A stretch of 64,000 nt of DNA from NCBI GenBank assembly GCA_002914845.1, contig JXTC01000248.1, positions 365,943-429,942 of the forward strand, in the 5' to 3' direction. The DNA is from Trema orientale. Lineage: Eukaryota; Streptophyta; Magnoliopsida; Rosales; Cannabaceae. The stretch's first letter is position 1. Each line of letters starts with the position of its first letter. Both the position numbers and the translations under genes were made by a program. Below are positions 1-12,544 of this stretch, piece after piece. The notes under the pieces were generated by a model. The model worked only from the letters and a program-made list of their open reading frames with translations. It searched no databases and was not told the origin of the DNA.

Positions 1-2140
1 TTCCTGTTTCATTGAAGTAACTGAACAAGTCTCTGGTCCTTTTATATGGGTTTACGGACCCTATATATAATCTTGAACATACATTTTATGTGGATAAGAA
101 CCGAAGGGACTCCTTTAGGTTGATCAAAATGCATCGATTCTAGCAAAATCAGTTTCCAATGAGGCAGAATTAATTACCCGGATCAAGTGGAATATGAAAT
201 ATTCTATATATAGGTTGCGTGTTGCGTCCGTGTATAGATTTAAGCACTGTAAGTGAAAAACCAATGGAAATTTTCATACCAAAAGGGAGATCTGGGCTAG
301 TGGATGTCGTTGGATATAAATGTATAAATAAACTATCTGTAATACAGGGTGAGTAAGTAACATATTGTCTTAAATTAATTGACCTCGGTAACATAATAAA
401 AGTAAACTGAATGGCAATACATTGGCTAATGTAGCAATATAATGCCTAATTCAGTACTAGTTAGCACTATAAGGATCATGTTAATTTGTATTTTTACCAT
501 GCATTTTAACTCATAATTGGTACTTTATCTGACTATTTTGATTTTGTTTCCTGATTGAGCACTCTAACGCACAATTTGTACTTTAATCCTGAATGTAGTG
601 ACTTTTTACCTACCTAAGCATTATAATGCCTAATTTGTATTTTAATGTTGAATATTGTGACTTCTTACGTAAATGTATATTTCGCCATTTTTCAAAATTC
701 TGACTTCTACAAATGTTCTAGTAATTAAGATTCTACTACTAAAGTAACTAATTGGCCATGCAAAGGATCGAAATGGACCAAATCCTTTATAATACTCCAA
801 CATTTACTAATTATTAATGAAGATGCTCAAACTATGGTCTATATTAGTCTTTACATGGAACTCGCTTGTTCCTTTCCAATTACCTAAGGTACTTAATTAC
901 ACGTATTGCAATACGGTGTCAGCTTGGGTAGTCAAAAAGCTTAACTTTCTACATTTTGACCCTATCAGATATTATCTAATTTGACCCTATTAGATATTAT
1001 CTAACTTCACACGTTTGTCCGACCTCCTAGTTTTGTGAGACAGCAAACATACCCCAAAAATCTAAAAGTTCAAGTTCAATGCATATTGCATTGATTATAT
1101 TACCAGAAAAAAACTTACTTTATTACCCCCTTTGTACTGTCACATATATTTAATTAGTGCAATACCTTTTAAGTAATTATACTAAATGTGCTTTCTCCTC
1201 ACTGTTTTCAATAGTCTCCATATCAATATAACATCCTATTAGTTGATTCATCTATTCAGCATGCTCATAATTAATTGTTTTGTATTTTATCCTTCTGTTT
1301 CTAACACCTAATTTTAAAGAATTCAATCCAAATAAATTAGCTCATTATAAATGCCACCTATAGCACGCACCATCATTCATTATTTCTAGATATTTTATGT
1401 AGACGGTCATAATTTATAAACAAATGAACGTGTATAGCATGGAAGGTGTATATATATATATATTTTTTATTTTTCACTTATTTTTTCCAAATATTGGTCA
1501 CACTTGGTGTCAATAAATGCTAGAGCCATCAAACAAACCAATTCTCATGTTACGTACAATAATCAGAAAGCTAAAATGAGCAAGATTCATTTTTTTCCCA
1601 TTAAAAATGAGCCTTATTATGGGTAAGATTAATTAAACTTTCTCTTTGTTCACCCTTTTTTTTATACAAATGCAAGAGGCATCAAACAAACCTATTCTCA
1701 TGTCTATGTACAATAATCAGAAAGCTAAAAGTACATTACATATTTTACTATTTCTATTACATCAAACAAACTATCTTTATTGATCTGACTATGAGTAATC
1801 ACAGTTATCCTCTGTTTTGCCAGCTATTTATTTAATATGATCTTTAAGGCTCAATCACCAAGATTTGCTTAAAACATATGTGCTTACCTTGTTGGTCACT
1901 CTCCCTTTACGAAAGCTTCCCAGTCCATACAAACTCCATGAAAACTCTTAGATTTCAATGCTCAAAACACTATATTACGTAATTGCTATATGTCTTTCAA
2001 CATAGCCATAAAAGCCAAAAAACTGGACCCCAAATTCATGATACATCAACACGTCATTGCTTAAGAAAATTAATGAGTATTATATTTGACCATAGTTGCT
2101 CCTACTCCTAATTTTTTTTTGCTGGAATGCTCCTATTCTT
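1..2140. other. Intergenic, no gene recognised
   Basis: AT-rich sequence with no open frame that resembles a known protein. A short passage (about 1500-1560 and 1660-1735) repeats the phrase 'atcaaacaaaccaattctcatgt' type sequence followed by 'acaataatcagaaagctaaaa', so it holds a diverged direct duplication of about 170 bp spacing. The rest shows simple TA runs only. Confidence 0.5.
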
Positions 2141-2149
2141 AATTGCACC

Positions 2150-2157
2150 TTATAAAT
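2150..2157 (+). promoter_or_regulatory. Probable TATA box of the first CxxC gene
   Basis: TATAAATA lies about 90 bp before the ATG at 2245. The second CxxC gene has a TATA box at the same distance, which supports both promoter calls. The expected transcription start (about 2180-2190) would exclude the upstream in-frame frame extension from 2143, which begins with TTG, not ATG. Confidence 0.5.
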
Positions 2158-2244
2158 AGAACCACATGCGACATGATTTTTTTGTATCCCAAAAATTTGA
2201 TGCACAAATGTATTAACCGAGTATTATTTCCAATCAAGACAAAG

Positions 2245-2577
2245 ATGTCATCCAATGAATATTGCACCCTAGACCGTCCATGTCCCATGCAATTTGGCAC
2301 TCCGACTGATGTTGGCAAGAGGTCTGCAACTCCGACAAGCTCCTGGAGTAGACGTCTTCGTGGAGAAACATCAAAGGGCTGCCAAAACTGTGTCATCCTC
2401 GAGGGTATGCTGGAAGCTGAGCGCAAGGCAAGATGCAAGTCATGCAAAAACTGCCATGAGGCTAGGGAGCAGTGTCTTGACATGGGTACTGTCCTCTATA
2501 AAATAGCTCAAAACTTACAGCAGGCAACAGACCAACTAAAGTCATTGAAGGACTCGTTGATGCTGCAACTGATCTGA
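2245..2577 (+). CDS. Small CxxC-motif protein, unknown function (110 aa)
   Basis: Not recognised. An uninterrupted frame starts at the ATG at 2245 and encodes 110 aa beginning MSSNE. The frame is open further 5' but from a TTG codon; the TATA box at 2150 favours the 2245 start. One in-frame ATG (about 2200) and a very short out-of-frame upstream ORF lie in the presumed leader. The C-terminal half has closely spaced cysteines (CQNC, then CKSCKNC) followed by a charged, probably helical stretch containing the pattern LYxxxxxLxxATxxL. The neighbouring gene at 3161 starts MSTNE, also has CxxC pairs, and shares that helical pattern as IYxxxxxLxxATxxM, so the two look like diverged tandem paralogues. 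Single exon, no signal peptide or membrane segment. Possibly a metal-binding or disulfide-bearing helical protein; this is inference. Confidence 0.5.
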   Translation: MSSNEYCTLDRPCPMQFGTPTDVGKRSATPTSSWSRRLRGETSKGCQNCVILEGMLEAERKARCKSCKNCHEAREQCLDMGTVLYKIAQNLQQATDQLKSLKDSLMLQLI

Positions 2578-3066
2578 ATGTGGGTAAATCATATGTCTCA
2601 GAGATCATCCGCATTGATTGAATATTAGTGGGGATCATCATTCTCCCACCAACAACTTTTTTGTCATTTTTATAATTTATGCCTTTATATCTATGTTCCT
2701 TTAATTTCCATCAAGGTTTATGAAACCATATTTATGTCCCTATTTTCTCTTTGACTAACTTTTGTGTCAGTCATAATCAAGTGACTAAGTTCGTATTAAT
2801 AGTGTAATATGTATTAGCCATATTAAATGGTGGGAGATAATTTAATATTTAAGGAATATATGTTTTATTAAGAAGTGTTGAATATTAAATTTCTTTTTAT
2901 TGTTTTCTTAAATTAGTATCCTAATATATTTTATAAAGGAAATCAAAAAACGAAAAAGCTGACATATATATTTCCTCTCCCTACTAGTAACAAATAGTAC
3001 ACAGTGAAGGCATTTATTCCATTACTTCTTAGCTCAACCATACACCAACCGTATTAAATTTAGGCC

Positions 3067-3075
3067 TTATATAAA
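3067..3075 (+). promoter_or_regulatory. Probable TATA box of the second CxxC gene
   Basis: TATATAAAG sits about 90 bp before the ATG at 3161. The leader between them is A-rich and free of ATG apart from one at about 3081, close to the expected transcription start. Confidence 0.5.
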
Positions 3076-3160
3076 GATATTATGTGTCATTTTTTTAAAT
3101 CACAACACAGATCAACAGAAAAGAAAAGTTCCAAGCCTCTCAAATATATTCTACTGAATT

Positions 3161-3673
3161 ATGTCAACAAACGAAGATAAATCTCCAGAATGTCAAATTT
3201 GCAAGAAGAGCGCTGAAAGGATGGATACTCTCAGAAAAGTTATGGTCAACAACCACACTAAGCTAAGAAATATTATGGACGCAATTTATGAAGCAGAAAG
3301 GAAGTTGAACCGGGCCACACAAGCAATGGATATGATATCAAAGGATTTGCATTACCATGGATACATTGCCAAGGGTCACCGAGTCAACCCAACGTGCCAA
3401 GAGATATTAGAAGGATACGCAGTTGTTTCCAACGAGTCCACTAACCAAAGCTGTGACAATTGCAATACTCAAAAGAAATCTCTTGATGATTTAGCTCAGA
3501 TTCTTCTTGATAATTACATAAGGTTAATAGACATTACTGTCGATTTTAATAGAGCAGAAAAGTATATGGTGGTGGCTAAGAATTCACTTTATATCGTCAC
3601 CAACTTGTTGCATGATTATGGATTCAATACTAAGTTAGAAAAATTCATCACCGATATCAACGGTGGAAATTAG
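3161..3673 (+). CDS. Duplicated CxxC-helix protein, unknown function (170 aa)
   Basis: Not recognised. Single exon, 170 aa, starting MSTNE. It consists of two copies of one module. Copy 1 (about residues 10-70) starts with CQIC and runs through a long helical stretch to LHYHGYIAK. Copy 2 (about residues 97-157) starts with CDNC and runs through a matching stretch to LHDYGFNTK. The matched positions include MDTL/LDDL, NN-H/DN-Y, EAERKL/RAEKYM and L-x2-YG(Y/F). Each module therefore is CxxC, about 45 residues of predicted helix, then a YG motif. No signal peptide, membrane segment or catalytic motif is visible. The upstream gene at 2245 is a probable paralogue carrying a single shorter version. 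The open frame has held despite dense repeats around it, which argues for function. CxxC pairs could bind zinc across two modules or form disulfides; undecided. Confidence 0.6.
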   Translation: MSTNEDKSPECQICKKSAERMDTLRKVMVNNHTKLRNIMDAIYEAERKLNRATQAMDMISKDLHYHGYIAKGHRVNPTCQEILEGYAVVSNESTNQSCDNCNTQKKSLDDLAQILLDNYIRLIDITVDFNRAEKYMVVAKNSLYIVTNLLHDYGFNTKLEKFITDINGGN

Positions 3674-4925
3674 GATCATAAATTCTCATTAACTATGAGT
3701 ATCATGTTTTTTTTTTCTTCTCAGAGCTATGAGTTTCGGTTATGTATAAGTTCTACTTACTACTACCTAATGCATTTACAATTTAAACTTCTATATGAGT
3801 TGCGCAATACTGATATTTTGTTTTCGATATATGACTTCAAATTTTTATATTCTACCACCTCCTCATTATACTTCACTAAATATCCTTTAAAATTGTCATT
3901 TTAATTGTTAATAGATTATATACCAAATTTTGTCTAAATCCACATTTTGCCTTTTTTTTTTCTTTCTAAAATAAGTCCACATTTTATCTTACTAGTACCA
4001 AATATATTATGTGCCTCACTAACAAACAAAAAAAATAATGGATGATAGAATTAAAATACGTAGTCCACACTTGAAGTACATAGGCCCAACCACCTTTGGT
4101 CCAATTTCATACATATTGTCAAGACTTCCAAACATACACATCCCATATTGACATACGACAAAATTAGGTGGATGAGTAATTTTTTGAATTGGTTTAAGTA
4201 GACATCCATGTTTTAAAAGTTATAGATAAATGTCTAATTTTTTTAAAGCTTTAATTGTGGAATATGTTCTATTCTAAATTTTATCATTATCTTAGTTCGA
4301 CATTTAGCTATAAACTTTTAAGCTTTGTTATATACTAAATTTTGGGCCAAAAAATAGTTAAATACCAAATCAGCCCTTCACATATTTGTAGTCCCAATAA
4401 TAGCCCAATTTCTTATTCTTCTTTAAATTCAACCTACCAACTGTATAAATGTTCCACTGTTACATTAATGGCTCATCCCTTCTTCAATTTAAGGAAACTC
4501 GTCTTCAATCTATCATTAATTGACCTTGTATATAACCTTGACAATCACTACGCCTCTTTAGATAAGTTGCAAACATATTGGATCTTACATCACCTAGAGA
4601 CAAAGAAAAGCATGAACAATCTTCTCTAGGACAGTGAAAAAAAATCGGAACTAGTAAGGTATGCAATGTCTCAACTTTTTTCTCTTTTTTTATGGCTTCT
4701 TATACCCACCAAAAACTATGAATCTTTCTTTTAATCCTTTTTTATGTAGTCTTAAATGAAAAAGTATTCTATTCATATTTCACATACTAAACTACTTTAT
4801 TTTATAAGATATGGGTTATTCAGCTTATCTATAAGATTACTCACACTCATGTTTTTGGTATATCGTTTTTAATAAACATGTCTACTACCACCACTTAAAC
4901 AGCTTCTATACACTATTCAAAAAAA
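3674..4925. other. Intergenic, no gene recognised
   Basis: AT-rich. Short open frames here (for example about 3695-3904 and 4342-4629) are low in complexity and match no family I recognise. Nothing else is seen. Confidence 0.4.
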
Positions 4926-7059
4926 ATGGTGGACGTTGATGAATTATCTACACCAGAGTGATCACAAATACTTCAGTCCCTACATATTAATAAGCCTGCA
5001 GTTAATATCGAAACTGCTGATATTGTTGGGAAGGTCTTGGACTCTCTTCAAAAGTGGGAGATATTCTACATAGCTTACTCTAAGTGGATAGAATTTAGTA
5101 TCAAAATAGATGATGTGAAAAAGAAAGATGGCATCATAACGATAAGGAGGTGGGTGTGTTCAAAGGAAGGATTTCGAAGAGACAAATACATTGACATGCC
5201 TAACCGGAAAAAAAGACCAGAGCCTATTACTAGAACTAGTTGTCAAGCAGCTATTCAAGTCATTCACCTTAAGGATAGTGAACATTGGCAAGCAAAGGAA
5301 TTCGTCCCAACGCACAACCATGAAAGAGCTTCAGTAGCTGAATTGCAATTCCTTAGATCCAATCGTGTTGTTACTGATCTTATGCTTGCTCAAGTAATGT
5401 CTATGATCCAAGTGGGGATAAAGACTTCACAAATAATGTCACACATAGCTTTGCAATCTAGTGGATACATAAAACTACCATGCCAATTGAGAGACATCTA
5501 CAACAACCTTGCCGGCGCTAGAAGAGAACAATAGTTAGAAACAGACTCCGAAAGTGCTTTGGGATATCTAGATTGTCTTTCAATCAAGGACCTTGACTTT
5601 TTTGTCCAATATCAAGTAGATTAAGAAAATAGACTGTCAACTTTGTTTTGGGTCGACGGCAATATGAGGCAAGATTATAGAATATTTGGAGAAGCCTTCG
5701 CTTTTGATACAACCTATAAAACAAACAAATATAACCAACTTTTTGTTATTCTTGTTAGAGTCAATCACCATTTCGAAACTTCTGCATTTGGGTTTGCCCT
5801 CTTACTCGATGAGACAATAGAGACGTTCATATGGATGCTAAGAGTGTTTGTAGAATGCATGGGACAACAAACACCGTGAGTAGTTTTGACTGACGATGAT
5901 TCGGCAATGAGGTTTGCAATCTCAAAAATATTTTCCAATGCTACACACCGCTTATGTGGTTGGCATCTTGGTATAAATGCATCCAAGAACGTTAAGAATC
6001 CAATGTTCAAGCAAGGATTATAAGATATTATGTATAACTACTACATAGAAGATGTGTTCATGAATAAGTGGAATGCATTGTTGGAATAGTTTAATCGGGC
6101 TCTCTAAGATACGTCACAAAGAATTGGAACATGATTTCACAAGCAAGAATACCTCTCCACAATTACCACCAAGAGATAATCCACTTCGAACCTACTACAA
6201 ACAATGAGGGAAAGTCTTCACCAGGGAGATATACTACAAAGTGGCAGAACAGATTAGTAAAGAAAACTTATATTATATTACCAATCATCACAACGATGGC
6301 AATTGTGAAATCTTTAGTTTAGGAAAGTTTCCACATGGTGGTATACATTACAATGTCACACATAAGCTACTACAACAACATTTAAACTGCACGTGCTTAT
6401 TGTTTAAGATAGATGGATATCCATGCAGACATATATGGGTAGTGATGAAGTTTATCAGCATTCGAACTATCCCAAATTCTCTTATAATGAAAAGGTGGTG
6501 TAAAGATGCAAAATCAAATTCACACGTTCCCATTCCTGAGCCCTCTACACAACAAGAGGAACATATACAATTGTCCAGGTATGGAGCTCTCAACTCCGAA
6601 GCTAATACTATGATTTACTATGTCTCCAAAATTGAGGCTTCATACAAGACTGCAAAGGATGAGATTGCTAGGCTTACTGCATTATTCAAGAGTGCTTTTG
6701 AAACAAACTCAGCAAGCAAAAACAATAGCAGTAGGACTCCACGTAATTATAGGAGTAACCCAAACATTGTCCGAGACCCTATCATTGTCAAGACAAAAGG
6801 ATCTGCCCATTAAGAATCGATTAAGGACCGGATGCATGTAGACGCACCGGTTGGAACTGTAAAGAGACTGAGAATATGTCGAATTTGCTATGGTATTGGA
6901 CATAATGCACGTTATTGTATGGAAAGGGATAGGGTTCGCTCAAGTCGTAGAGGAGCATCATCAAGTGAGCCCACATCTGAACAAGGAATCGCACCTGGGG
7001 TTGATAATATGTTTAATTCATCTCAATATTCAATGAACACTTGGGATTTTATGCAGTGA
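4926..7059 (+). pseudogene. FAR1/FHY3-type Mutator-like transposase, broken
   Basis: A decayed gene readable in pieces. An ATG at 4926 opens a frame with an in-frame TGA shortly after (about 4960). From 5037 to 5534 it reads as a FAR1 DNA-binding domain (WRKY-GCM1-like zinc finger): the cysteines in RWVCS and RTSC and the HNH pair are visible. From 5643 to 6020 it reads as a MULE transposase core: FDTTYKTNKY, then LTDDDSAM after a TGA stop, then LCGWHL (CxxWH). About 6020-6250 is degraded. A SWIM zinc finger follows at about 6388-6450 (CTC, then CRH). A CCHC zinc knuckle (CRICYGIGHNARYC) lies at about 6865-6920. At least three in-frame stops and frame changes rule out a full product. FAR1-type proteins include both mobile Jittery-like transposases and domesticated FRS transcription factors; the breaks and missing core point to a dead transposon copy here. 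Confidence 0.85.
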
Positions 7060-7400
7060 ATAATTGTAGTTTTACTTTCTAAACTTTATATTAATTTCCT
7101 AATTTCAAACCATGGCTTCCATATTGTTATTATCAAACCTAAATTTCCAATATATTATGAATACTTGGGATTTCTCGTACTGAAAATTGTAGTTTTACTT
7201 TCTGAACTTTATATTAATTTTCTAATGTCAAACCATGGCTTTCATATTGTTATTATCAAACCTAAATTTCCCAATACTTTACGACCACTTACGATTTCAT
7301 GTACTGAATAATTATAGTTTTACTTTCTAAACTTTATATTAATTTTCAAATGTCAGACCATGGCTTTCATTTTGTTCTTTTCAAACCTAAATTTCATATA
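7035..7400 (+). repeat. Three tandem copies of a ~123 bp unit
   Basis: The unit begins at the last codons of the FAR1-type pseudogene ('aacacttgggatttt') and restarts at about 7158 ('aatacttgggatttc') and 7281 ('accacttacgatttc'). Each copy continues through a 'gtagttttactttct' and an 'accatggctttcatatt' landmark. The duplication therefore includes the end of the transposase reading frame and its 3' flank. Confidence 0.8.
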
Positions 7401-7449
7401 TTTTCTAACCAAATGGTTTTCAAGATAAAATCCATCTTAATTACTACTT

Positions 7450-7985
7450 TTAGATGTCTATTATTCTATGCAAAGTTACATATTTCTATTACATTGTTAC
7501 CAGATATGTCCTCTTTATTACCAAAACTTGGTGTTTTATTACAAATGATGTAGTCTGGTCACTATATTACTATAATAATTCTGAAAATATTGCTTAAATT
7601 ACATAATTGTCCCTACTCCTACAATCTAAATTTACCTTTTTCTCCTAAAAAAATTGATTAAAAAATTAACCATTTCTTCCCGCCACCAAAACCGGTCAGG
7701 GTTACCTACTATATTTGTTACCAGATATGTCCATTATTCTATGCAAAGTTACATATTTCTGTTACATTTTTACCAGATATGTCCTTTTTATTACCAATAC
7801 TTGGTGTTTTATTACAAATGATGTAGTCTGGTCACTATATTACTATAATAATTTTGAAAATATTGCTTAAATTACATAATTGTCCCTACTCCTACAATCT
7901 AAATTTACTTTTTTCTCCTAAAAAAATCGATTAAAAAATTAACCATTTCTTCCCGCCACCAAAACCGGTCAGGGTTACCTGCTAT
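7450..7985 (+). repeat. Two direct copies of a ~260 bp unit
   Basis: Copy 1 runs about 7455-7710 and copy 2 about 7728-7985. Both carry 'tattctatgcaaagttacat', 'gatgtagtctggtcactata' and 'cccgccaccaaaaccggtca' in the same order with few differences. Function unknown; probably recent local duplication within transposon debris. Confidence 0.85.
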
Positions 7986-7989
7986 AGGG

Positions 7990-8835
7990 GGTCATTTTTG
8001 CACTTTTTAGTGGACCCCAGATGTTAAACTATGTCCATTTTATAGTGGACCCCACACTTAAAGCCAACGGGACCGATCCCCTTTATTCTCTAAACGGGAC
8101 TAAATCGGCCGCCTCCAATCCAATAGGCATTTCTTTTAAACCTATTCATAGGTATTTCTTTTTTTAGCCGTTAGATCATTATCCAACGATTATCATAATT
8201 TAAGTTTTAAAAAAGATAAATAAAAATAAAAATTCATGATTTGATATTTTTCTCTCCACTTTTTACTATAAAAAACGTACATAATCTATTATAATTAGGC
8301 AAAACAATATCTATGGATACGTAAAAAAATAAATACTTACTCGATTGGTGCCCATATATATATATACGAAAAAAATGTATTTTTGAGATAAATCAATTGG
8401 AAAAAAAAGGACCAATTTCACACGTATATTTATATACGCTACGACATATTCGAGAGCAAGCACTTATACACGACATGGGCAGTTTGCCACCAACTTTACG
8501 GTCGTAAACGACGAAGGAGATCGTCTGTCCCAATTCTGTCTCCCTTCCTGTCCTTCCAGTAGATTGTTGCCTTACCACATAAGTAGAAGAAAACTCATTA
8601 CTATTTAACGGAGTTAGCCATGGAGAATTATCGTCAAACATTGACTCTTTTTTATTGATAAAGAGGAAACACATCAGCAAATGGAGAATTAAGGGAGGCG
8701 ACAAATTTCATTGCAGTATTGAAAGAATATACTTCTATTTTTTTTCTTTTTCTATTATTTCTAGAGATTCGTGAAGAATTAATACTGATTGAGACAAATT
8801 TTGCACCGAACAATCTCTTCCTGTAAAAGCTCAAG
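7990..8835. other. Intergenic, no assignable gene
   Basis: Contains a 103-codon minus-strand open frame at about 8393-8704. It resembles no family I know and has no clear start context. No other structure is seen. Confidence 0.3.
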
Positions 8836-8839
8836 CTTA

Positions 8840-10490
8840 CACTCTTAGATTTATGCCCTAAAAATATGTAATTTTAGATATTTACTAAATTAATAAAATG
8901 ATATTTTTTTTATTTAGATTTGTATATAATTTGTACGTCTTTAAATATCAGAAAATCTCTAGTTTATTAATATGACCACAAATTTAGTATATAAGTTTTA
9001 TATGCATGAGGATTGTATTTGTGGATAATAAGCTAAACATAGTCGGTAATAATTAATTAAATTATGAAATCTTTAATTAAATTATTAGTACGGTCCATTA
9101 ACATTAAGAATATAATAGTCTTGTCTGGACTATTGATGTGTTGATATCATGATAGAGGTACTTTATATAATTTGATTATATAGGACTAGACCAGACATCA
9201 TTTGAATCTCATATAAATTCCGTTATATGTTGAAGTTTAAATAATATCACTAGATGATCATATGTAGATCAATCTTAATCTCGAGTAGTTATAGACTCTT
9301 GTTTATAACATTATGTTCTTTAACATACGTGTTAAGGTTTGTTTTTCTAAACAGACTGAATCACTTGTATCTTGGGAGCATAATGAAATGAATAGCTGGG
9401 AATGTGACTTATAGATATGGAATCCATTCATTCCATAAGGAAGTTAGAAAAATAATTCCCTTGTGTATTGATTCAGGTCTTGAACAGTTTGAGTACTCAG
9501 TTTATAATAGATTTATAAATTAATTATTCCTTAGAGATTCTATGGTACACAAGGATACATATGTACTTAGAGAGGTAAACAGAACATAACCTGGCTCCGG
9601 TTATGAATTGTCTATGGAGGATTGAACTACATGTAATAATTAAATCGATGGAGTGCTTATTGTTTTCTGAGTAAATTTATTCTGTAACTTCAAGAGTGTA
9701 ATTCTATAGTTTTAGTGGAGTAATACTGAAATTAGTAAATTAGACAAATTAACTAAAGAGTTTAATTAATTATCATAATTTATTGGAGCTTGATTTACAG
9801 GTTCGTAGGTCCTTAATTCTACCTCTGACAAATACTGTACTACACATTGCATGATTTTTGTTATTACACCCTTTGGTAAGATAAATAGTTTATCTATTTG
9901 TAATTAATAATTATTATTAATTAATTATTCCAGGAAACTTACTAAAAGGGGATATATTTTTTGAGGAGTGTTATCAATACACTATCTTAACCCATTTGAT
10001 GGGCTATTGGCATGTAAATTACTTAGGAAGTTACTTACTTCTTTAGTCATATATATATATATATATGAAACTACCTTGAAACTACTATGACTTATATAAA
10101 ACCAAAGTTACGGTAAATTTCTAACTTTTGAAACTAGTTGCGTGACTTCTTAGAAACAAAAACCCACGGTCAAGTTTCTAAGTAATTTAGTATATATATT
10201 TGATTAATATTTTATTCATTTAATAGTTTAATATATATATATATATAAAGAAAGCCTAGAAAAAGAAGAAGACGACGTATCATTTCCTACAAAAAGTCTC
10301 CATAAACTAGAGAGAAAAAGAAAAGAGTTTTCATATTCTCTCTAGAAACTACTCTTGCAATTTCATATGTTGAAAATATTGCAAGTGTCTACCTAATTTA
10401 TCTATGGGTGGTTCTTGTTATTTTCTGACATTTGATGATGACGGTGTAAAATTTTGTGAAAGTCAATTCTGCAAGAAGAAAGAGATAGTG
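8840..10490 (+). mobile_element. Probable Copia-type LTR / leader remnant
   Basis: A long stretch with no coding capacity opens with 'gatttatgccctaaaa' and contains 'atggaggattgaactacatg'. I associate this style of sequence with long LTRs of plant Copia elements. It is followed directly at about 10505 by a Copia-like integrase fragment on the same strand. No second LTR or primer-binding site was located, so the boundaries are approximate and the call is partly inference. Confidence 0.45.
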
Positions 10491-10504
10491 AGACATCGAA
10501 TTAT

Positions 10505-11014
10505 TTGGAAGACACCATAACTATTACTCTTTTGGAGAAAGCTTGTTGCTTGCTTTCTATTGTTCGTTTGCCAAAAGGCTTTTGGATTGAAGCTTTTGGA
10601 TATGCCTATTATTTGGTAAGAAGATCTTCATCAACTACATTTTGTTTAAAGATTCCATTTGAGGTATGGCTTGGTAATTTTGCTATCTTTGATTTGAAAT
10701 TATTTGGTTATCCTGCTTATGCTCTTGTGAATGATGGTAAACTCGAGCGATTGACAATAATCTTTCATGGATTTGAGTTTGGGGTGAATGGCTTTAGGTT
10801 GTGGTTTGTTGAGCCATTGTCACCAAATTTGTTACTTAGCAGAGCTTTTGAATTTGATGAGTTGACTATCCGATTCGATATAGGGGAGTTAGTATGTGCA
10901 GATAAAGATCTTGGTGTTTGTATACAGGTGGAGCTTCTAGTTGAAACTTCTGTCAAAACTTTTGGTTCTACTACTTTGTTTGTTGTTAGTAGAGAGAGGG
11001 ATTTGCCTCATTAG
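10505..11014 (+). pseudogene. Copia polyprotein fragment (integrase C-terminal part)
   Basis: The first ~80 residues carry the usual order of a Copia integrase tail: LLEKACCLLS, LPKGFWIEAF, YYLVRRSSST, PFEVWLGN, LKLFGYPAYAL and NDGKLE. The next stretch (FHGFEFGVNGFRLWFVEP, then LLSRAFEFDE) also fits the family. The D,D-35-E catalytic core, protease and reverse transcriptase are absent. The frame stays open to 11014 but departs from the family near the end. This is a truncated retroelement fragment, not a host gene. Confidence 0.75.
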
Positions 11015-12540
11015 TTTGGTTTTATAGAGTTAGTTTCTTTTGTGTTAGCTGCGATATATGACAAATTATATAAAGTTTTATTTCCAAATTAAAACATCCG
11101 AAGGATATTTAATCGAGTTTATTTCTCCCAATTAATGTCAGCTCATGTATTAATAGCATTTACCTCAAAGTAGTAGTCTAGACTCTTTATCTTCCCAAGG
11201 AGAAAATACATATTTGTACATAGTACTCGAATACAGATCTGGAGATATATCATAGGCACAGAATAACGTATGCATCAATATTAGAAAGCAACATATATAT
11301 AGTAAAACCTCTACAAATTAATACTCTTGGACTAGGAAAAATTATTTCTTTATAGAGATTATTTATTTATCGATAAATAAATAATGAGCACAAATCCAGT
11401 AGGTTTTTTTTTACCTCTCTATAGGTATTGTTTTGCCCAATTAAAATTCTTCACGCACGTCTTTTTATGTTAAAAGTTTGAGAGAAAAAAGTATTAAATA
11501 ATGAGTATTTATTTTTATTATTGTTTTCTCAACTACCCAAATTATGGTAGCCGTTAGATTATAATCTAACAACTAAAAAAGAAATATCTATAGATAGGTA
11601 AAAAATATATATATTGGATTCGGAACCATAAATAATTTATTATTTATCGATAAATAAATATTTATTAATTTAAAGAAGTAATATGTGTTTAATACTTGTA
11701 CTTTTTTTTCCTTAAGATATATATATGATTTATAATAATAAAAATTAGATACAATTAAAGTTAATATGTGCGTGCAAAAAAGTCTAAAAGCTAACATGTA
11801 TATACATAACAATTAATATACATTATTTGCACATAAATAAAATTTGAAAAGTTAATTCTGTGTACATCAAAAAGTTATAAAAAAAGTAGATATACAAACC
11901 ATAAATATAACTTTAAAATTTAATAGCTTATAAGATATACTATTTCAAGATGTTTCGTATATATTGAACACAATATCTATAATTAGTCACTAGTTTTATT
12001 TCTAGAATCCAAATCATCCTAAATAGATTTCAAATCATATACCGAATGTATTATATGCATTATGAAAATTAGAGATTTGACTATATTCAATATAAATAGA
12101 AATAATAAGTAAACAACTTTAGATGCATTTCGAAGAGAGCTAAATTATGAAAATACAAATTATCTAGAAAATACTCGATAATATTGTGAATATTTATATG
12201 TTATTTTTTATGTATTTAATCAATTATTAATTTATATATTCGATGGGCTAAAGGAGCTAAAAAAAAATATTATCTTATGCATTTAGCAGGAGTATTAATT
12301 TAGTATACTGGCCCGAAAGACCGAAAAATTTTATTATTTAACTGAGATTATTAATTTATCGAATATATTTTACTGTATATATATATATATATTAATTATG
12401 TGTACGCAACATGAACAACAAAGCTATAGCTAGCTCTGCAATTAGGACGACCCAAATAATCTAACATATAATTGAATATCTCACGATAAGAGTAGAGCAA
12501 ATCTCAACAAATTATATTAAAGACATTAGAAAGTTTGATC
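11015..12540. other. Intergenic, no gene recognised
   Basis: Very AT-rich with several (TA)n runs (for example near 12375-12392). It lies immediately 3' of the polygalacturonase gene. Nothing coding seen. Confidence 0.4.
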
Positions 12541-12544
12541 ATGA

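Noticed and set aside
8393-8834. Two overlapping minus-strand open frames of 103 and 60 codons
   Set aside because: No recognisable domain, no convincing start or promoter. They may be a gene fragment but cannot be supported.
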